From assembly GCF_020531915.1 (NCBI RefSeq), contig NZ_JAJAVG010000004.1, positions 744,001-808,000 of the forward strand: a DNA stretch of 64,000 nt, in the 5' to 3' direction. The notes beneath the pieces are model-generated. The model made no database searches. It saw only the letters and a list, made by a program, of their open reading frames with translations, and had not been told where the DNA came from. This document shows positions 8,794 through 17,627 of the stretch, piece after piece; position 1 is the first letter of the stretch, and each line of letters opens with the position of its first letter. The translations under genes were made by a program, and so were the position numbers. This stretch comes from Methylovorus mays. GTDB lineage: Bacteria > Pseudomonadota > Gammaproteobacteria > Burkholderiales > Methylophilaceae.

Positions 8794-9044
8794 TTCGTAC
8801 TCCCTGCTCGAATTTTGGGATGCAACATCACGACCAGCTGATCTACCCCTGGCACCATCCTCATAAACTCGACAAAGGACTCACCTTTGAATAACGCAGG
8901 GGCCGAATCACCATCCATCACATAAACGGATCGTTTTTTATTTTTTGCGACAAGCCGCACTCCCAATTGGGTTTGTATGCCAATCAATTCCACCCCGACA
9001 GGCGCGCCATCCCTCATCAAGTCATTGATAGTTATTAATCTCAT
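8790..9044 (-). CDS. Hypothetical protein of the mobilization operon
   Basis: This 84-residue protein shows no recognised motif. It overlaps the relaxase stop by four bases (ATGA) and the following lipoprotein start by four bases, so it is fully embedded in the operon. The sequence (VELIGIQTQLGVRLVAKNKK) suggests a small beta-rich fold. Confidence 0.55.
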   Translation of the reverse strand: MRLITINDLMRDGAPVGVELIGIQTQLGVRLVAKNKKRSVYVMDGDSAPALFKGESFVEFMRMVPGVDQLVVMLHPKIRAGSTK

Positions 9045-10075
9045 CTGTCCACTCCCTTGTCTTTTTGCTTGTTATTGATCTGCGCTCGCAATTGCTGCTC
9101 CAAACGTTCGCCTACGCTCTCAACTGGAGGCAGGGCCTCGACAAATGCCTTTACCTCTTTAGACAGTTGGCCTTCTCCTTGGCCCTGCAGGGCATGGCCA
9201 ATAGCGTTCCAGCTGGCCACCACGAATTGCCGAGTGCGTAGAATTTGAGGACGAAGCGGATTAGTGATAGGGCTACCATTCCGGATGAATGCAGTGGCAG
9301 CCTGTGTCAAAGCTTCGCGATAGTGAGACTTGAAACCTCTTTTTTCGAGATGCACCACCGCCTGTTTTCTGGAGCGTTTGGTTACACCTCTCACAGGACG
9401 CCTGGTTGCATTCGCCTCAATACCATTTGCGCGAAGTCTATCTGCGAATATCTCTCTCCATCGCTGAAGATCAGCTTTGCGAGGATTAAGCCTTACACCA
9501 TCTTTACCCATTGCTTTAACGCATAAATGCACGTGAGGGTGCTTTTCATCATCATGCGTAGCAAATACATAACTGTAATTTAACCTAAATTCCTGATGAG
9601 CAAATTCTCGTGCAGCTAGAGTTACAGCTGCTCGATCCGTTCCAGGTGGCATGGAGAGAATAACGCTGTAAGCCTGCTTGGAAGTATCTTCGACGATCGG
9701 ATAGCCGCCGTAGCGCCATTGATCCTGTAGGTCCTTCAGCTCGTCTTTCCCGGTCCAAATAGCGCCGTCTTCCGATTCAAGCGTCAGTTGCCCATTACGC
9801 GAGATATACTCAAGATGCGCTTTGATATGTGCCATGCCTTTCGGCCCTCCACTTATTTTGACCATTACTTCAACGGCTCTACGGACTGTGAAAACAAGCT
9901 TTCTCTGGATGTAATGGACGTCCCTCTTGGCGGGCTGATGCTTGGGCAACCGAAAAACGCCTGTCATGGTCCTCCGTGGCATTTGTTTTATCGGCCTCAC
10001 AGTCTCATAGAAGAGACGGTCACCAATTTCTTTAAGCACGCCATCAATCACTACTGGATGATCAATACTGGCCAT
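9041..10075 (-). CDS. Relaxase (MobA/VirD2-like) of a mobilizable element
   Basis: This 344-residue relaxase would nick the element's oriT and pilot single-stranded DNA into a recipient. The metal-binding three-His motif is visible as HDDEKHPHVHLCVKAMG near the middle (about residues 185-200). A basic region follows (RRPVRGVTKRSRKQAV). The catalytic Tyr cannot be fixed by eye, but 'AHLEYISRNGQLTLE' is the likely motif I region. It starts one base after the mobC stop. It has no C-terminal primase or helicase domain, so it is a small mobilization-type relaxase. Confidence 0.8.
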   Translation of the reverse strand: MASIDHPVVIDGVLKEIGDRLFYETVRPIKQMPRRTMTGVFRLPKHQPAKRDVHYIQRKLVFTVRRAVEVMVKISGGPKGMAHIKAHLEYISRNGQLTLESEDGAIWTGKDELKDLQDQWRYGGYPIVEDTSKQAYSVILSMPPGTDRAAVTLAAREFAHQEFRLNYSYVFATHDDEKHPHVHLCVKAMGKDGVRLNPRKADLQRWREIFADRLRANGIEANATRRPVRGVTKRSRKQAVVHLEKRGFKSHYREALTQAATAFIRNGSPITNPLRPQILRTRQFVVASWNAIGHALQGQGEGQLSKEVKAFVEALPPVESVGERLEQQLRAQINNKQKDKGVDR

Positions 10076-10076
10076 G

Positions 10077-10610
10077 TTATTTAACCTTCCAGCGTTGAAA
10101 ATTAGCCTGGATAAGCATGGCAACAGAACGTGTATGGTCCTTGATATGGCTGCTGATATCACTCATCAGGTCAACCCTAGCAAGGTCAGTCTCCAAGGGA
10201 TTGCGATTTATTGCCCGAGCAATTTGATTGAGGTTAGAACCAATTTTCATTAGCTGGGCAGTTGATTCCGTTACTGCATCTAGCTCATATTGGTGAAACT
10301 GTGGGGCTTGCGTCAGGTGGCTCCGCAATAAATTAGCCACGTACCGATTAACATTGGCCCCCGTTACCTCGGCCAATACCTTGGTCGCTTCATATTCGCT
10401 GGCACTCAACCTTAGTTCCAGCCGGACTTTAGAGGTATCCGGAGTGTTGACGATTTCTTGAAAATTTTGTGGGCGGATATTTTTACTGAGAAGATAAACA
10501 ACGACCTCTTTCAATGCCGTTGATGACCGTACATTTTGAGACTTGCAGTGGGCATCCCACTGCGAGCGTAAGGCGTTTCCCAAATAAACCGATAGCACTG
10601 GAGAGGTCAT
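10077..10610 (-). CDS. mobC: MobC-like relaxosome accessory protein
   Basis: This 177-residue protein carries the bacterial MobC signature 'LMKIGSNLNQIARAINRNP' in its C-terminal half, and the ribbon-helix-helix-like pattern 'RLELRLSASEYEATKVLAE' before it. MobC proteins bind oriT and help the relaxase to open the nic region. It overlaps the upstream gene by four bases and the relaxase follows at once, as in most mob operons. The oriT should lie near the start of this operon. Confidence 0.8.
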   Translation of the reverse strand: MTSPVLSVYLGNALRSQWDAHCKSQNVRSSTALKEVVVYLLSKNIRPQNFQEIVNTPDTSKVRLELRLSASEYEATKVLAEVTGANVNRYVANLLRSHLTQAPQFHQYELDAVTESTAQLMKIGSNLNQIARAINRNPLETDLARVDLMSDISSHIKDHTRSVAMLIQANFQRWKVK

Positions 10611-11461
10611 TTTGCGTCCCTCCTTAGCGCGGCCCTCATGGCTTCCCGCTCCTTACGCCTCGGCTCACACCGCGCTTCGGTAGAAGGTTTCTTCTTGAGG
10701 TTTTGTTTTGATTTTGCCTGCTCGGCTATCCGCTGCTCACGCTTTGATTGCACTTCTAAAGCAAGGTTTGGAGTAAATTTTCCTTGATGATAACTATTCA
10801 GCAGTCCTTTTAAGACCGAAATCGGCGTTACCTTAATACGTTTTCTAAGCGCTATGCCAGACAGCTCATCCAGCAACAGCTGAGCAAGCTCTAAATCAAG
10901 ACCATTCAGCATGAGTAGAGCTTGCGATCGGATAGCCTCTGGAAAACTATAAAAAAATTCGAGCTCAGAAAGGGAGGTGGGTTTGGTAGCTTGTTGTAGT
11001 GGTAGTTTAATAAACTCTGTATTGAGTGGATTTGTTATATCTATATCGGGGCTTTTTTCATCGATGGATGAGCCATCGATGGCTTTTCCATCCATGGCCT
11101 CCCCCCCGGTGGATTTATGATCTTCCTGGAAGCTTTCACCCTCATTCGGTTCATTAGCTTTTAAAGCGGAAGTCGGAAATACCGTGAAATGCCAATCCCA
11201 TGTCCCGTTCAAGTTTCGAGATTGGCTGCGCTTGATATATCCAGCGTCTATTAGCTCTTTGAAAAGGCGTTTTCTTAAATCAGGCCCCACGTGAAGAATC
11301 TCTCTTTCGAGCGGCCCGATCCGAATTTCCCAATCATTGGGCAGAGATAACATTCTTACCAACCCGCCTAGAGCGCTAAGAGACAGCCTGGAGTCTTGCA
11401 ATGTCTCGCGAGCCAATAACTCAAACCCTGTGTCAAATTTGGCCAATTTCACGATACTCAT
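10607..11461 (-). CDS. Winged-helix replication-type protein
   Basis: This 284-residue protein has an N-terminal domain (about 1-115) that reads like a winged helix of plasmid or phage replication proteins: LSLSALGGLVRMLSLPNDWE, then RKRLFKELIDAGYIKR. A poorly conserved acidic linker with repeated DGKAIDGSSIDEK follows, and a basic C-terminal tail. I do not know its exact family. Its place at the head of the mob operon suggests a role in replication or regulation of the element. The linker contains short near-repeats of GATGG at DNA level. Confidence 0.5.
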   Translation of the reverse strand: MSIVKLAKFDTGFELLARETLQDSRLSLSALGGLVRMLSLPNDWEIRIGPLEREILHVGPDLRKRLFKELIDAGYIKRSQSRNLNGTWDWHFTVFPTSALKANEPNEGESFQEDHKSTGGEAMDGKAIDGSSIDEKSPDIDITNPLNTEFIKLPLQQATKPTSLSELEFFYSFPEAIRSQALLMLNGLDLELAQLLLDELSGIALRKRIKVTPISVLKGLLNSYHQGKFTPNLALEVQSKREQRIAEQAKSKQNLKKKPSTEARCEPRRKEREAMRAALRRDAK

Positions 11462-11775
11462 GATTGGCTCCTTAAGCTTCTGTGCATTTTTTCTTTTTTA
11501 CTTGGTCTTCCAGGACGCTTTGCTACGTACGAATTGGAAGCAGCCTCTTGAAACTCTCCTGTCTCGATGAAGCGAGCTATATCTACGATGGAGCAACCGA
11601 GCTTTCCACCTAAATCGATGGTGCGGACAGGAAATCGGCCCCGCGCACGGGCGGTATATGCAGTTCTAATGTTATTAAATTTCAGAAGCCTTGCCGCTTC
11701 ATCAAAGGTTAATGCGGGGCCATACAGAGATAGCAGCTCACTGAGAAGGGAGGTATTGCTTGTTTTGAGGGTCAT
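11458..11775 (-). CDS. AlpA/excisionase-like DNA-binding protein
   Basis: This 105-residue protein contains a MerR-type helix-turn-helix: 'LTFDEAARLLKFNNIRTAYTA' followed by 'FPVRTIDLGGKLGCSIVDIARFIE', the AlpA/excisionase layout in which a recognition helix precedes a DLGG wing. It is the first gene of the operon and may act as recombination directionality factor or repressor. A clear GGAGG precedes the ATG. Confidence 0.65.
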   Translation of the reverse strand: MTLKTSNTSLLSELLSLYGPALTFDEAARLLKFNNIRTAYTARARGRFPVRTIDLGGKLGCSIVDIARFIETGEFQEAASNSYVAKRPGRPSKKEKMHRSLRSQS

Positions 11776-11842
11776 ACTGACCTCCTAATTTTTGGTTTTA
11801 GGACAACTCAGCCCGTGCGGGCTCCAAAAAAAGAGGCGCTGC

Positions 11843-12337
11843 TTAAGACCGGAAGGACAAGGGAAGTGAGGGGATAGGCTTTAGGACGCCGAGAGGAATG
11901 GAGAATCTAAGTAAAACCGTGCTATTTGAAAATAAGTCAAATAGCCTGGCGGGTAGATTCATCACAAAAAGAAATACTTGGGACAAATGCATTACTGCAG
12001 CTGAGATGATGCGTTGATAATGCCCGGTAATCAAAGCGTCGAGGTCAAAAACTGGTAAGCGAACATCAGTAGCTAAAAAAGCTAAGGAAAAGCCCACCAG
12101 ACATATTCCAAGACCTTGGATAAGAAGAGAAATATTGCTCTGCTGCATGAATGCAGAGAGCCCTAAAATTGAAATGCCGATCATAAACACAACGAGATAA
12201 GGCATCATCCAACTGTTCTGTTCAAGCCGCTCTTTGATTATCTCGCGATGATTAGAGATCACTGCACGCAAAGAGCCCCCAAAGGTTGGCAGGAGCCGTT
12301 TGCCCTGGTCGCCTCTTTTTGTAGGTAATCTCAGCAT
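11843..12337 (-). CDS. Hypothetical membrane protein at the element edge
   Basis: This is a protein of about 164 residues with two or three hydrophobic segments (near 40-60, 65-85 and 110-130). There is no known family. The start is uncertain (ATG 12337 or TTG 12349) and neither has a strong ribosome-binding site. It lies between the mob operon and the tRNA-Leu gene. Confidence 0.45.
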   Translation of the reverse strand: MLRLPTKRGDQGKRLLPTFGGSLRAVISNHREIIKERLEQNSWMMPYLVVFMIGISILGLSAFMQQSNISLLIQGLGICLVGFSLAFLATDVRLPVFDLDALITGHYQRIISAAVMHLSQVFLFVMNLPARLFDLFSNSTVLLRFSIPLGVLKPIPSLPLSFRS

Positions 12338-12419
12338 ACTTGGATTCAAGGTTGTAGATTCGTAATGGTTGATAGCTTTTGTTGAGGAAACAATACATCA
12401 AAGGACGATGCGATGCAAT

Positions 12420-12508
12420 CCCACACATACCCCACACAGTAATTGAAAAATCATGAAGACTGGTGAAGATTCAAGAAGCCTAATGAGGACTTAAATTATT
12501 GATATATA
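12420..12508. promoter_or_regulatory. Possible integrase arm-site region next to tRNA-Leu
   Basis: CCCACAC occurs twice in close tandem at about 12420-12438 (CCCACACATACCCCACACAG), just outside the tRNA 3' end. Short direct repeats of this CCCCACA type are common arm-binding sites of tyrosine integrases that use tRNA genes. No integrase gene is present here, so this is only suggestive. Confidence 0.3.
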
Positions 12509-12595
12509 TGGTGCCCGGAGCCGGGGTCGAACCGGCACACCATTACTGGCGAGAGATTTTAAGTCTCTTGTGTCTACCAATTTCACCATCCGGGC
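12509..12595 (-). tRNA. tRNA-Leu (anticodon TAA)
   Basis: The minus strand gives GCCCGGATGGTGAAATTGGT at the 5' end, an anticodon loop CTTAAAA with TAA, a variable arm of class II length, the T arm GGTTCGACCCC and TCCGGGC-A-CCA at the 3' end. The acceptor arms pair perfectly (GCCCGGA/TCCGGGC) and CCA is encoded. The long variable arm and TAA anticodon identify leucine. The mobilizable element lies directly at its 3' side. Confidence 0.95.
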
Positions 12596-12790
12596 AGAAG
12601 CGAGACGCTAGGGATGCGGACCAGGGGTCCGACGGGCGAAGGGCGCTATTCTACCATCCATAGAGACTGAATTGCCACTTTAACTAAGCGCATTCTCCAC
12701 CTTCAGGCTGAGTGCCGGACAGGCATCTGGTTCAGAAGCTCAGCGCGAGATGGTAGTGAACAGGATGTGATTGAGAACCGCCAGATGCTG

Positions 12791-12816
12791 AAAACCCGAC
12801 AATGTTGTCGGGTTTT
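12791..12816 (-). terminator. Rho-independent terminator of lapE
   Basis: AAAACCCGACAA and its perfect inverted partner TTGTCGGGTTTT are separated by two bases. On the minus strand the arm ends in TTTT. It lies 19 bases downstream of the lapE stop. Confidence 0.85.
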
Positions 12817-12834
12817 CATGGGCTTGCTTCTGAA

Positions 12835-14613
12835 TTACTTGCTGGTTTCTTTGGTAATCAACCAACGGTTATTGGTTTTTTCCAGTGTCAGATACTTCAT
12901 CGTATCGTCGCTGTATTTACCAGATGCATAGTGCTGCATGAAAGAAACAGTGGCCTGGGCGGTACCATCCATGCTGACTTTCAAGTCTTTCAGTTCCACC
13001 ACAATCGGCGTAGGCGCAGCAAGGCGTTGCTTGCGTTGCTGCAGCCAGGCGGCACGGGTGCCCTTTTCAGGGACAAAGCTGTCGGCATAGAAGCCAATGT
13101 AGCGGTTGTAATCCTTGGCTTGCCAGGCAGATGCCCAGTCGTTAACCGTGGATTTCACCAGGTCAGTCTCGCCAAATTTCACTTCTACTGGTTTGACAGG
13201 TTCGGTGTTGAGCGGACGCGCCTTGGCGAGCAGAGCCACCTTGTCGATCTTGAGCACCTCTGGCGCTACGGCCTGGCAAGTCGCATAGGTGTTGTAATCG
13301 GTGGGGGTCAACTCAGGCACATCGGCGCGAGTCACGTTCAGCTTTTTCAGGAGCTCGCCCTGGCTGGCGTATGTGCGGGCATACGCGTTATACAGATCGC
13401 GCTCGGTATTGGTGTAGGTGCGGCGAGCCTGGAAGTATTCGTTTTCGGTATCCAGCAAGTCGAGCAGCGTACGTTGACCGATATCGAACTGGCGGCGGTA
13501 GGCTTCACGTGCTTTTTCAATCGAGAGCTGATGCTGGTCGCGGAAATCAAGCTGGCCTTTGAGCTGGCTGATATCGTTGTAGGCAATCACCAGTTGCTGA
13601 CGGGTATCCACACAGGCCTTGTCGCGCAGGTCTTGCGAGGTGTTCAGCTTTTCAACGGATTGGCTAATCAGCGATTTGTCAGTGAGGCCGTTGAACAGGT
13701 TGAATGTCAGCGTCAATTCCAGGTAGTCGGCAGCGGCGGTGCTGTTACGGCCGTCGGAGCTCACATCCAGGCTCTTTTTGCCTTGCAGGTCCAGCCGTGG
13801 GCTGTAGCGCGCCTTCTTGGTTTTGACTTCGTCTTCGGTGGCGATGATGTTTTCAATCGAGGCCAGCAAATCGGGGTTCTGGTTATAAGCCAGTTTCAAT
13901 GCATCAGATGGGCTTTGCTCCACCCCTGCCTTGAAGTAATCCACATCGGACAGCGTATCGGCAGGCAAATCGCCTACCAGACGCTGGAAGCGGGCTGTCA
14001 CATCGTGCAGGTTGGTGGTTTCGGTCAGCAGATTGGCTTCCGCCAGCGCCAGACGGCCGTTGGCTTGTTCCAGATCCACGCGGCGACCAACACCAGCGCC
14101 CACGCGTTCTTCAATCTTGTCGAACAGCTGCTTGTGCACGATGTAGTTGTCTTCTGCGTAGGAAACCAGCTGGCGATAGCGCAATACATCGTTATAGGCT
14201 TTGACGGTTTCCAGCGCGGTGTTCTGCATGGAGCTCAGAAGCTCGTAATAGCGCACGCGGGCGGCATGGCCCAGGCGGCTGACTTCATTGCTGGTTGCAA
14301 AACCATCAAACAACATCTGCTTCAGCACCAGTTGGGTCTGACGATCAGGAATGTTGGTGTTGTTGGTATTGGAGAAGACTTTTTCCTGGGTGCGGATACT
14401 GCTGATCAAATCTACCTTGGGAAAGAAACCACCGCGCGCTGCGTTCTGTTCTTGCTCAGCGGCCTTGTAGTTATGGTATCGGCTCTGCACTTCCGGATTG
14501 TTCGTCACGGCACTTTCGACGATTTCCTGCAGAGTAGTTGCTGGTGCTGCCATCCCTGGAGTCGCTGCGGCAATAGCAGCCGCAACAACCATACTTTTAT
14601 AGATTGCTTTCAT
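12835..14613 (-). CDS. lapE: LapE-type outer-membrane channel with C-terminal NTF2-like domain
   Basis: This 592-residue TolC-family protein is the outer-membrane duct of the type I secretion system for LapA. A signal peptide ends at about residue 22 (ATPGMA|APATTLQEIVE). Two outer-membrane efflux repeats follow up to about residue 430, including the repeated 'YRRQFDIGQRTLLDLLDTENEY' type motif of TolC proteins. The last ~110 residues (DLVKSTVNDWASAWQAKDYN onward) form an extra NTF2/SnoaL-like domain of the Cds6 C-terminal type, absent from E. coli TolC and Pseudomonas LapE. The gene diverges from lapG and is far longer than the usual 450 residues because of this domain. Confidence 0.88.
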   Translation of the reverse strand: MKAIYKSMVVAAAIAAATPGMAAPATTLQEIVESAVTNNPEVQSRYHNYKAAEQEQNAARGGFFPKVDLISSIRTQEKVFSNTNNTNIPDRQTQLVLKQMLFDGFATSNEVSRLGHAARVRYYELLSSMQNTALETVKAYNDVLRYRQLVSYAEDNYIVHKQLFDKIEERVGAGVGRRVDLEQANGRLALAEANLLTETTNLHDVTARFQRLVGDLPADTLSDVDYFKAGVEQSPSDALKLAYNQNPDLLASIENIIATEDEVKTKKARYSPRLDLQGKKSLDVSSDGRNSTAAADYLELTLTFNLFNGLTDKSLISQSVEKLNTSQDLRDKACVDTRQQLVIAYNDISQLKGQLDFRDQHQLSIEKAREAYRRQFDIGQRTLLDLLDTENEYFQARRTYTNTERDLYNAYARTYASQGELLKKLNVTRADVPELTPTDYNTYATCQAVAPEVLKIDKVALLAKARPLNTEPVKPVEVKFGETDLVKSTVNDWASAWQAKDYNRYIGFYADSFVPEKGTRAAWLQQRKQRLAAPTPIVVELKDLKVSMDGTAQATVSFMQHYASGKYSDDTMKYLTLEKTNNRWLITKETSK

Positions 14614-14845
14614 TCACTTCACCCCGGCTTGTAATTTAGTTATATTTTATGTCCTCAATAATACCTTATCTTTCATCGATAAGTTATTATGGATATGAGG
14701 TTTTTCCGGGTGCATGAATTTAAAATTTAAATCACGCACCGAATTTACAATAAAGAAGTGTACGCAATTGTCGTGCCAAACCTTGTAGGTTAGAGTCATC
14801 ATCGCTCATTCGCTAACATCTCGTGCAAATCGCAAATGCCTGTGG

Positions 14846-15502
14846 GTGCTCTGCACGATAGCGGGCTTGTTGCTGGGGATATGGATTCAAGGAATTCAGG
14901 CGGCCACGGATTTCAGCAAGCTGCGCACGCTGGCCGAGCAGCGCTATGGCGACCGGGCTAAAAACACCATCATTGAGCTGGAGGCCTTGCTCAATAGCCT
15001 GCGAGACGCCCCGGATCAGGAAAAGCTGGAGAAGATCAATCTCTTCGTCAATGACAAAATCCGGCGCTTTGATGACGACATCAATATCTGGGGGCAATCC
15101 GACTACTGGGCTACGCCATTGGAATCCCTCGGCCGTGAGGCTGGCGACTGCGAGGATTACAGCATTGCCAAATATGTGTTTTTGCGCGAGCTGGGTATCC
15201 CCAACGAAAAACTGCGGCTCACCTATGTACGAGCCAAGATAGGCGGCCCCAACAGCCGCATTTCACAGGCGCACATGATTTTGAGCTACTACCCCACGCC
15301 AAATGCAGAGCCACTGATTCTGGATAACCTCATCATTTCCATCCGCCCGGCCTCGCGTCGGCCGGATCTGGTACCAATTTTCAGTTTTAACAGCGAAGGG
15401 TTGTGGACGGGCACATCCACCACACCAAGTAGCGACTCGTTGAGCCACTTGTCACGCTGGCGCAACGTCCTCGCAAGAATGCAAGCCGATGGTATTGAAT
15501 AA
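14846..15502 (+). CDS. lapG: LapG periplasmic cysteine protease (peptidase C93)
   Basis: This transglutaminase-like cysteine protease cuts the N-terminal retention module of LapA and so releases the adhesin from the cell surface. The catalytic triad is visible: Cys102 in GREAGDCEDY, His143 in QAHMIL and Asp160 in LILDNL. The acidic DDDINIWGQSDYW segment matches the region that binds calcium in LapG proteins. A hydrophobic signal segment precedes the mature protein (LCTIAGLLLGIWIQGIQA). The start is uncertain: the GTG at 14846 leaves the signal without a basic n-region, while upstream in-frame codons back to 14789 offer only non-standard starts. It is followed 24 bases later by lapD. Confidence 0.9.
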   Translation: MLCTIAGLLLGIWIQGIQAATDFSKLRTLAEQRYGDRAKNTIIELEALLNSLRDAPDQEKLEKINLFVNDKIRRFDDDINIWGQSDYWATPLESLGREAGDCEDYSIAKYVFLRELGIPNEKLRLTYVRAKIGGPNSRISQAHMILSYYPTPNAEPLILDNLIISIRPASRRPDLVPIFSFNSEGLWTGTSTTPSSDSLSHLSRWRNVLARMQADGIE

Positions 15503-15526
15503 AAGATTAGGTCAAGGGGGAACACC

Positions 15527-17461
15527 ATGTCGTTGATTAAACAGTTATGGATCGCTATCAGTCTGCTCATGCTGCTGGTATTTGCGGCCTGCGTCATTGC
15601 CAGCATTGAGTCCAGCAAGCACACGCTGGAACAGCAGTTGCAGATGAAGAACATCGACAATGCGACCTCACTGGCGCTTTCGCTGTCGCAGATCGACAAG
15701 GAAGACCCGGTAAACGTGGCCCTGCTGTTATCCGCCCAGTTTGATAACGGACATTACCAGCGCATCAAACTGGTCGACCCTGAAGGCAAGCTGATCACCG
15801 AACATTACAACGCTGACATACAACCCCATACCCCCAGCTGGTTTAATCGCGCATTCAGTATCGAGGTGCATCCCGGCGTGGCGCAGGTGCAAAATGGCTG
15901 GTCGCAATACGGTACCCTCTCGCTGGAAAGCGATGCCACCTTTGCCTATCAGGCCTTGTGGGATGGCTCGAAGAAAATGCTGCTATGGAGCGTGGCTATT
16001 GCCTTGCTGGCAGGTGTACTGGGCTCCTGGCTGCTACGCATCATCACCCGCCCGTTGAGCGAGATGGCCAACATGGCGGAAGCGATTGGTGATCAGCGAT
16101 TCATCACCATTGCCGAACCGCGCGTCACCGAATTCAAATCGCTGGCACAAGCCATGAACCGTTTGTCCAATCGCATCCGGAAAATGCTCAACGAGCAATC
16201 GCAGCTGCTGGAGCAACTGCGCTTTGAAGCCAACTACGAGCCCATCTCCGGACTCATGAACCGCAAGTATTTCACCAGTCGCGTATCGGCCTATCTGGAT
16301 AATGAAGACAACTTTGAAGAAGGCGTCCTGGTGGTCTCGCATATTGCCGAGCTGGCCGAGATCAATGCCAAATTTGGCGGCACCGGGACCGACCAGATAC
16401 TCAAACGCATCGGCCACGCCTTGACCGAACTGTGCCAGCCTGAAAATGTCATGTTTGCCGGACGCCTGAGCGGCGCTGACTTTGCAGTCTTTAGCGCCAG
16501 TCAACAAAACCGCGAGCTGCTGTGCCAGCAGGTAAAAGACGCCATCATCAGCGCTGCCGCCATTGAAGACAGCTTCCCTGAATTCGCCCCGCGCACCATC
16601 GCCAGCAATATCGGCAGATCGCAGCAGCTGGATAGCCTGAAAGACCTGATCGCCGTGATTCGCGAGCGCAACGACCTTGCGCAATTGCAACTGGAAATCG
16701 ATGACCTTGCCCAGCAGGCCACCACGCAGCTGACCACCACCCGCACCGAGAGTGAATGGCGCGCGCGCCTGGATAACGCCATCATGTCCAAGCGCCTGCG
16801 CCTGGCGAGCTTCCCGGTGATCAGCCCGGCCAACACCCTGATCCACAACGAAGGCCCGATGCGACTGCAGCTGGAGCCCAACGGCCCCTGGCTGCCTGCC
16901 GCCGAATTTATCGGCTGGGCCATCAAACTGGACCTGATTACGGAAATGGACGATTTGCTCGTGCAGATTGCCATTGAGGATCTCAAGAATGGCAAGCCCG
17001 CCATTGGCCTGAACATCTCCTCACGCGCAGTCAGCAATCCGGCTTATCTGGAACATCTGCGTACACTGCTGCAGGCCAATCCGCAAGTGGCCGACAAGCT
17101 ATGGCTGGAGGTGCCGGAAGATGGTGTGTTCCGCCATATGGAAGCTTTCCGCAACTTCTGCCTCACACTGAAACCGCTGGGCTGCCATATTGGCGTGGAA
17201 CACGTGGGTGCGCAGGTGGCGCGTCTGGGCGAGCTGCATGACCTTGGTCTCAGCTACATCAAAATCGACGCGTCCGTGATTCGCCATATCGACACCAATA
17301 CCGGCAACCAGGCTTTCCTGAAAGGCCTGTGCCTGATCGTCCATTCTCTGGGCATGATGGCGATTGCCGAGGGCGTGCAAACGAACGAAGAAATCGCCGC
17401 CCTGCCCGCCTTGGGCATCGACGGCATGACCGGCCCCGCTATCCAGACACCAACGGTGTAA
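15527..17461 (+). CDS. lapD: LapD c-di-GMP receptor controlling LapG
   Basis: This 644-residue inner-membrane protein reads cytoplasmic c-di-GMP and, when bound, sequesters LapG in the periplasm. Order: N-terminal TM (about 7-26), periplasmic PAS-like LapD/MoxY domain, second TM (about 150-170), HAMP, GGDEF-like domain and EAL-like domain. Both enzymatic domains are degenerate as in LapD: the GGDEF motif reads RLSGADFAVF and the EAL motif region reads EGPMRLQ, so it should bind but neither make nor cut c-di-GMP. GGAAC upstream of the ATG is a weak ribosome-binding site. Operon with lapG is clear. Confidence 0.93.
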   Translation: MSLIKQLWIAISLLMLLVFAACVIASIESSKHTLEQQLQMKNIDNATSLALSLSQIDKEDPVNVALLLSAQFDNGHYQRIKLVDPEGKLITEHYNADIQPHTPSWFNRAFSIEVHPGVAQVQNGWSQYGTLSLESDATFAYQALWDGSKKMLLWSVAIALLAGVLGSWLLRIITRPLSEMANMAEAIGDQRFITIAEPRVTEFKSLAQAMNRLSNRIRKMLNEQSQLLEQLRFEANYEPISGLMNRKYFTSRVSAYLDNEDNFEEGVLVVSHIAELAEINAKFGGTGTDQILKRIGHALTELCQPENVMFAGRLSGADFAVFSASQQNRELLCQQVKDAIISAAAIEDSFPEFAPRTIASNIGRSQQLDSLKDLIAVIRERNDLAQLQLEIDDLAQQATTQLTTTRTESEWRARLDNAIMSKRLRLASFPVISPANTLIHNEGPMRLQLEPNGPWLPAAEFIGWAIKLDLITEMDDLLVQIAIEDLKNGKPAIGLNISSRAVSNPAYLEHLRTLLQANPQVADKLWLEVPEDGVFRHMEAFRNFCLTLKPLGCHIGVEHVGAQVARLGELHDLGLSYIKIDASVIRHIDTNTGNQAFLKGLCLIVHSLGMMAIAEGVQTNEEIAALPALGIDGMTGPAIQTPTV

Positions 17462-17530
17462 GCGTTTCGGTTAAGGTGGGCGCAGACTTCACTCGGCCCA
17501 TCCCACCCCGGGTTAATAAACGTCCAAGAA

Positions 17531-17567
17531 CAAACCCCATCCAGTACGGATGGGGTTTGTTTTTTCT
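17531..17567 (+). terminator. Rho-independent terminator after lapD
   Basis: AAACCCCATCC / GGATGGGGTTT with loop AGTAC is followed by GTTTTTT. It lies about 70 bases after lapD and separates it from the convergent gene at 17628. Confidence 0.9.
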
Positions 17568-17627
17568 ACGCTGCCGATGACCTAAATCCCTTCAGCATGG
17601 CTTGAGGTTATCGGGTCGGCGCACGAC

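Noticed and set aside
12802..14634. 610-codon plus-strand frame opposite lapE
   Set aside because: It is the antisense shadow of a clear TolC-family gene; no signal peptide, motif or ribosome-binding site supports it.
14836..14846. ATG at 14836 as lapG start
   Set aside because: It is not in frame with the LapG coding sequence (offset of 10 bases).
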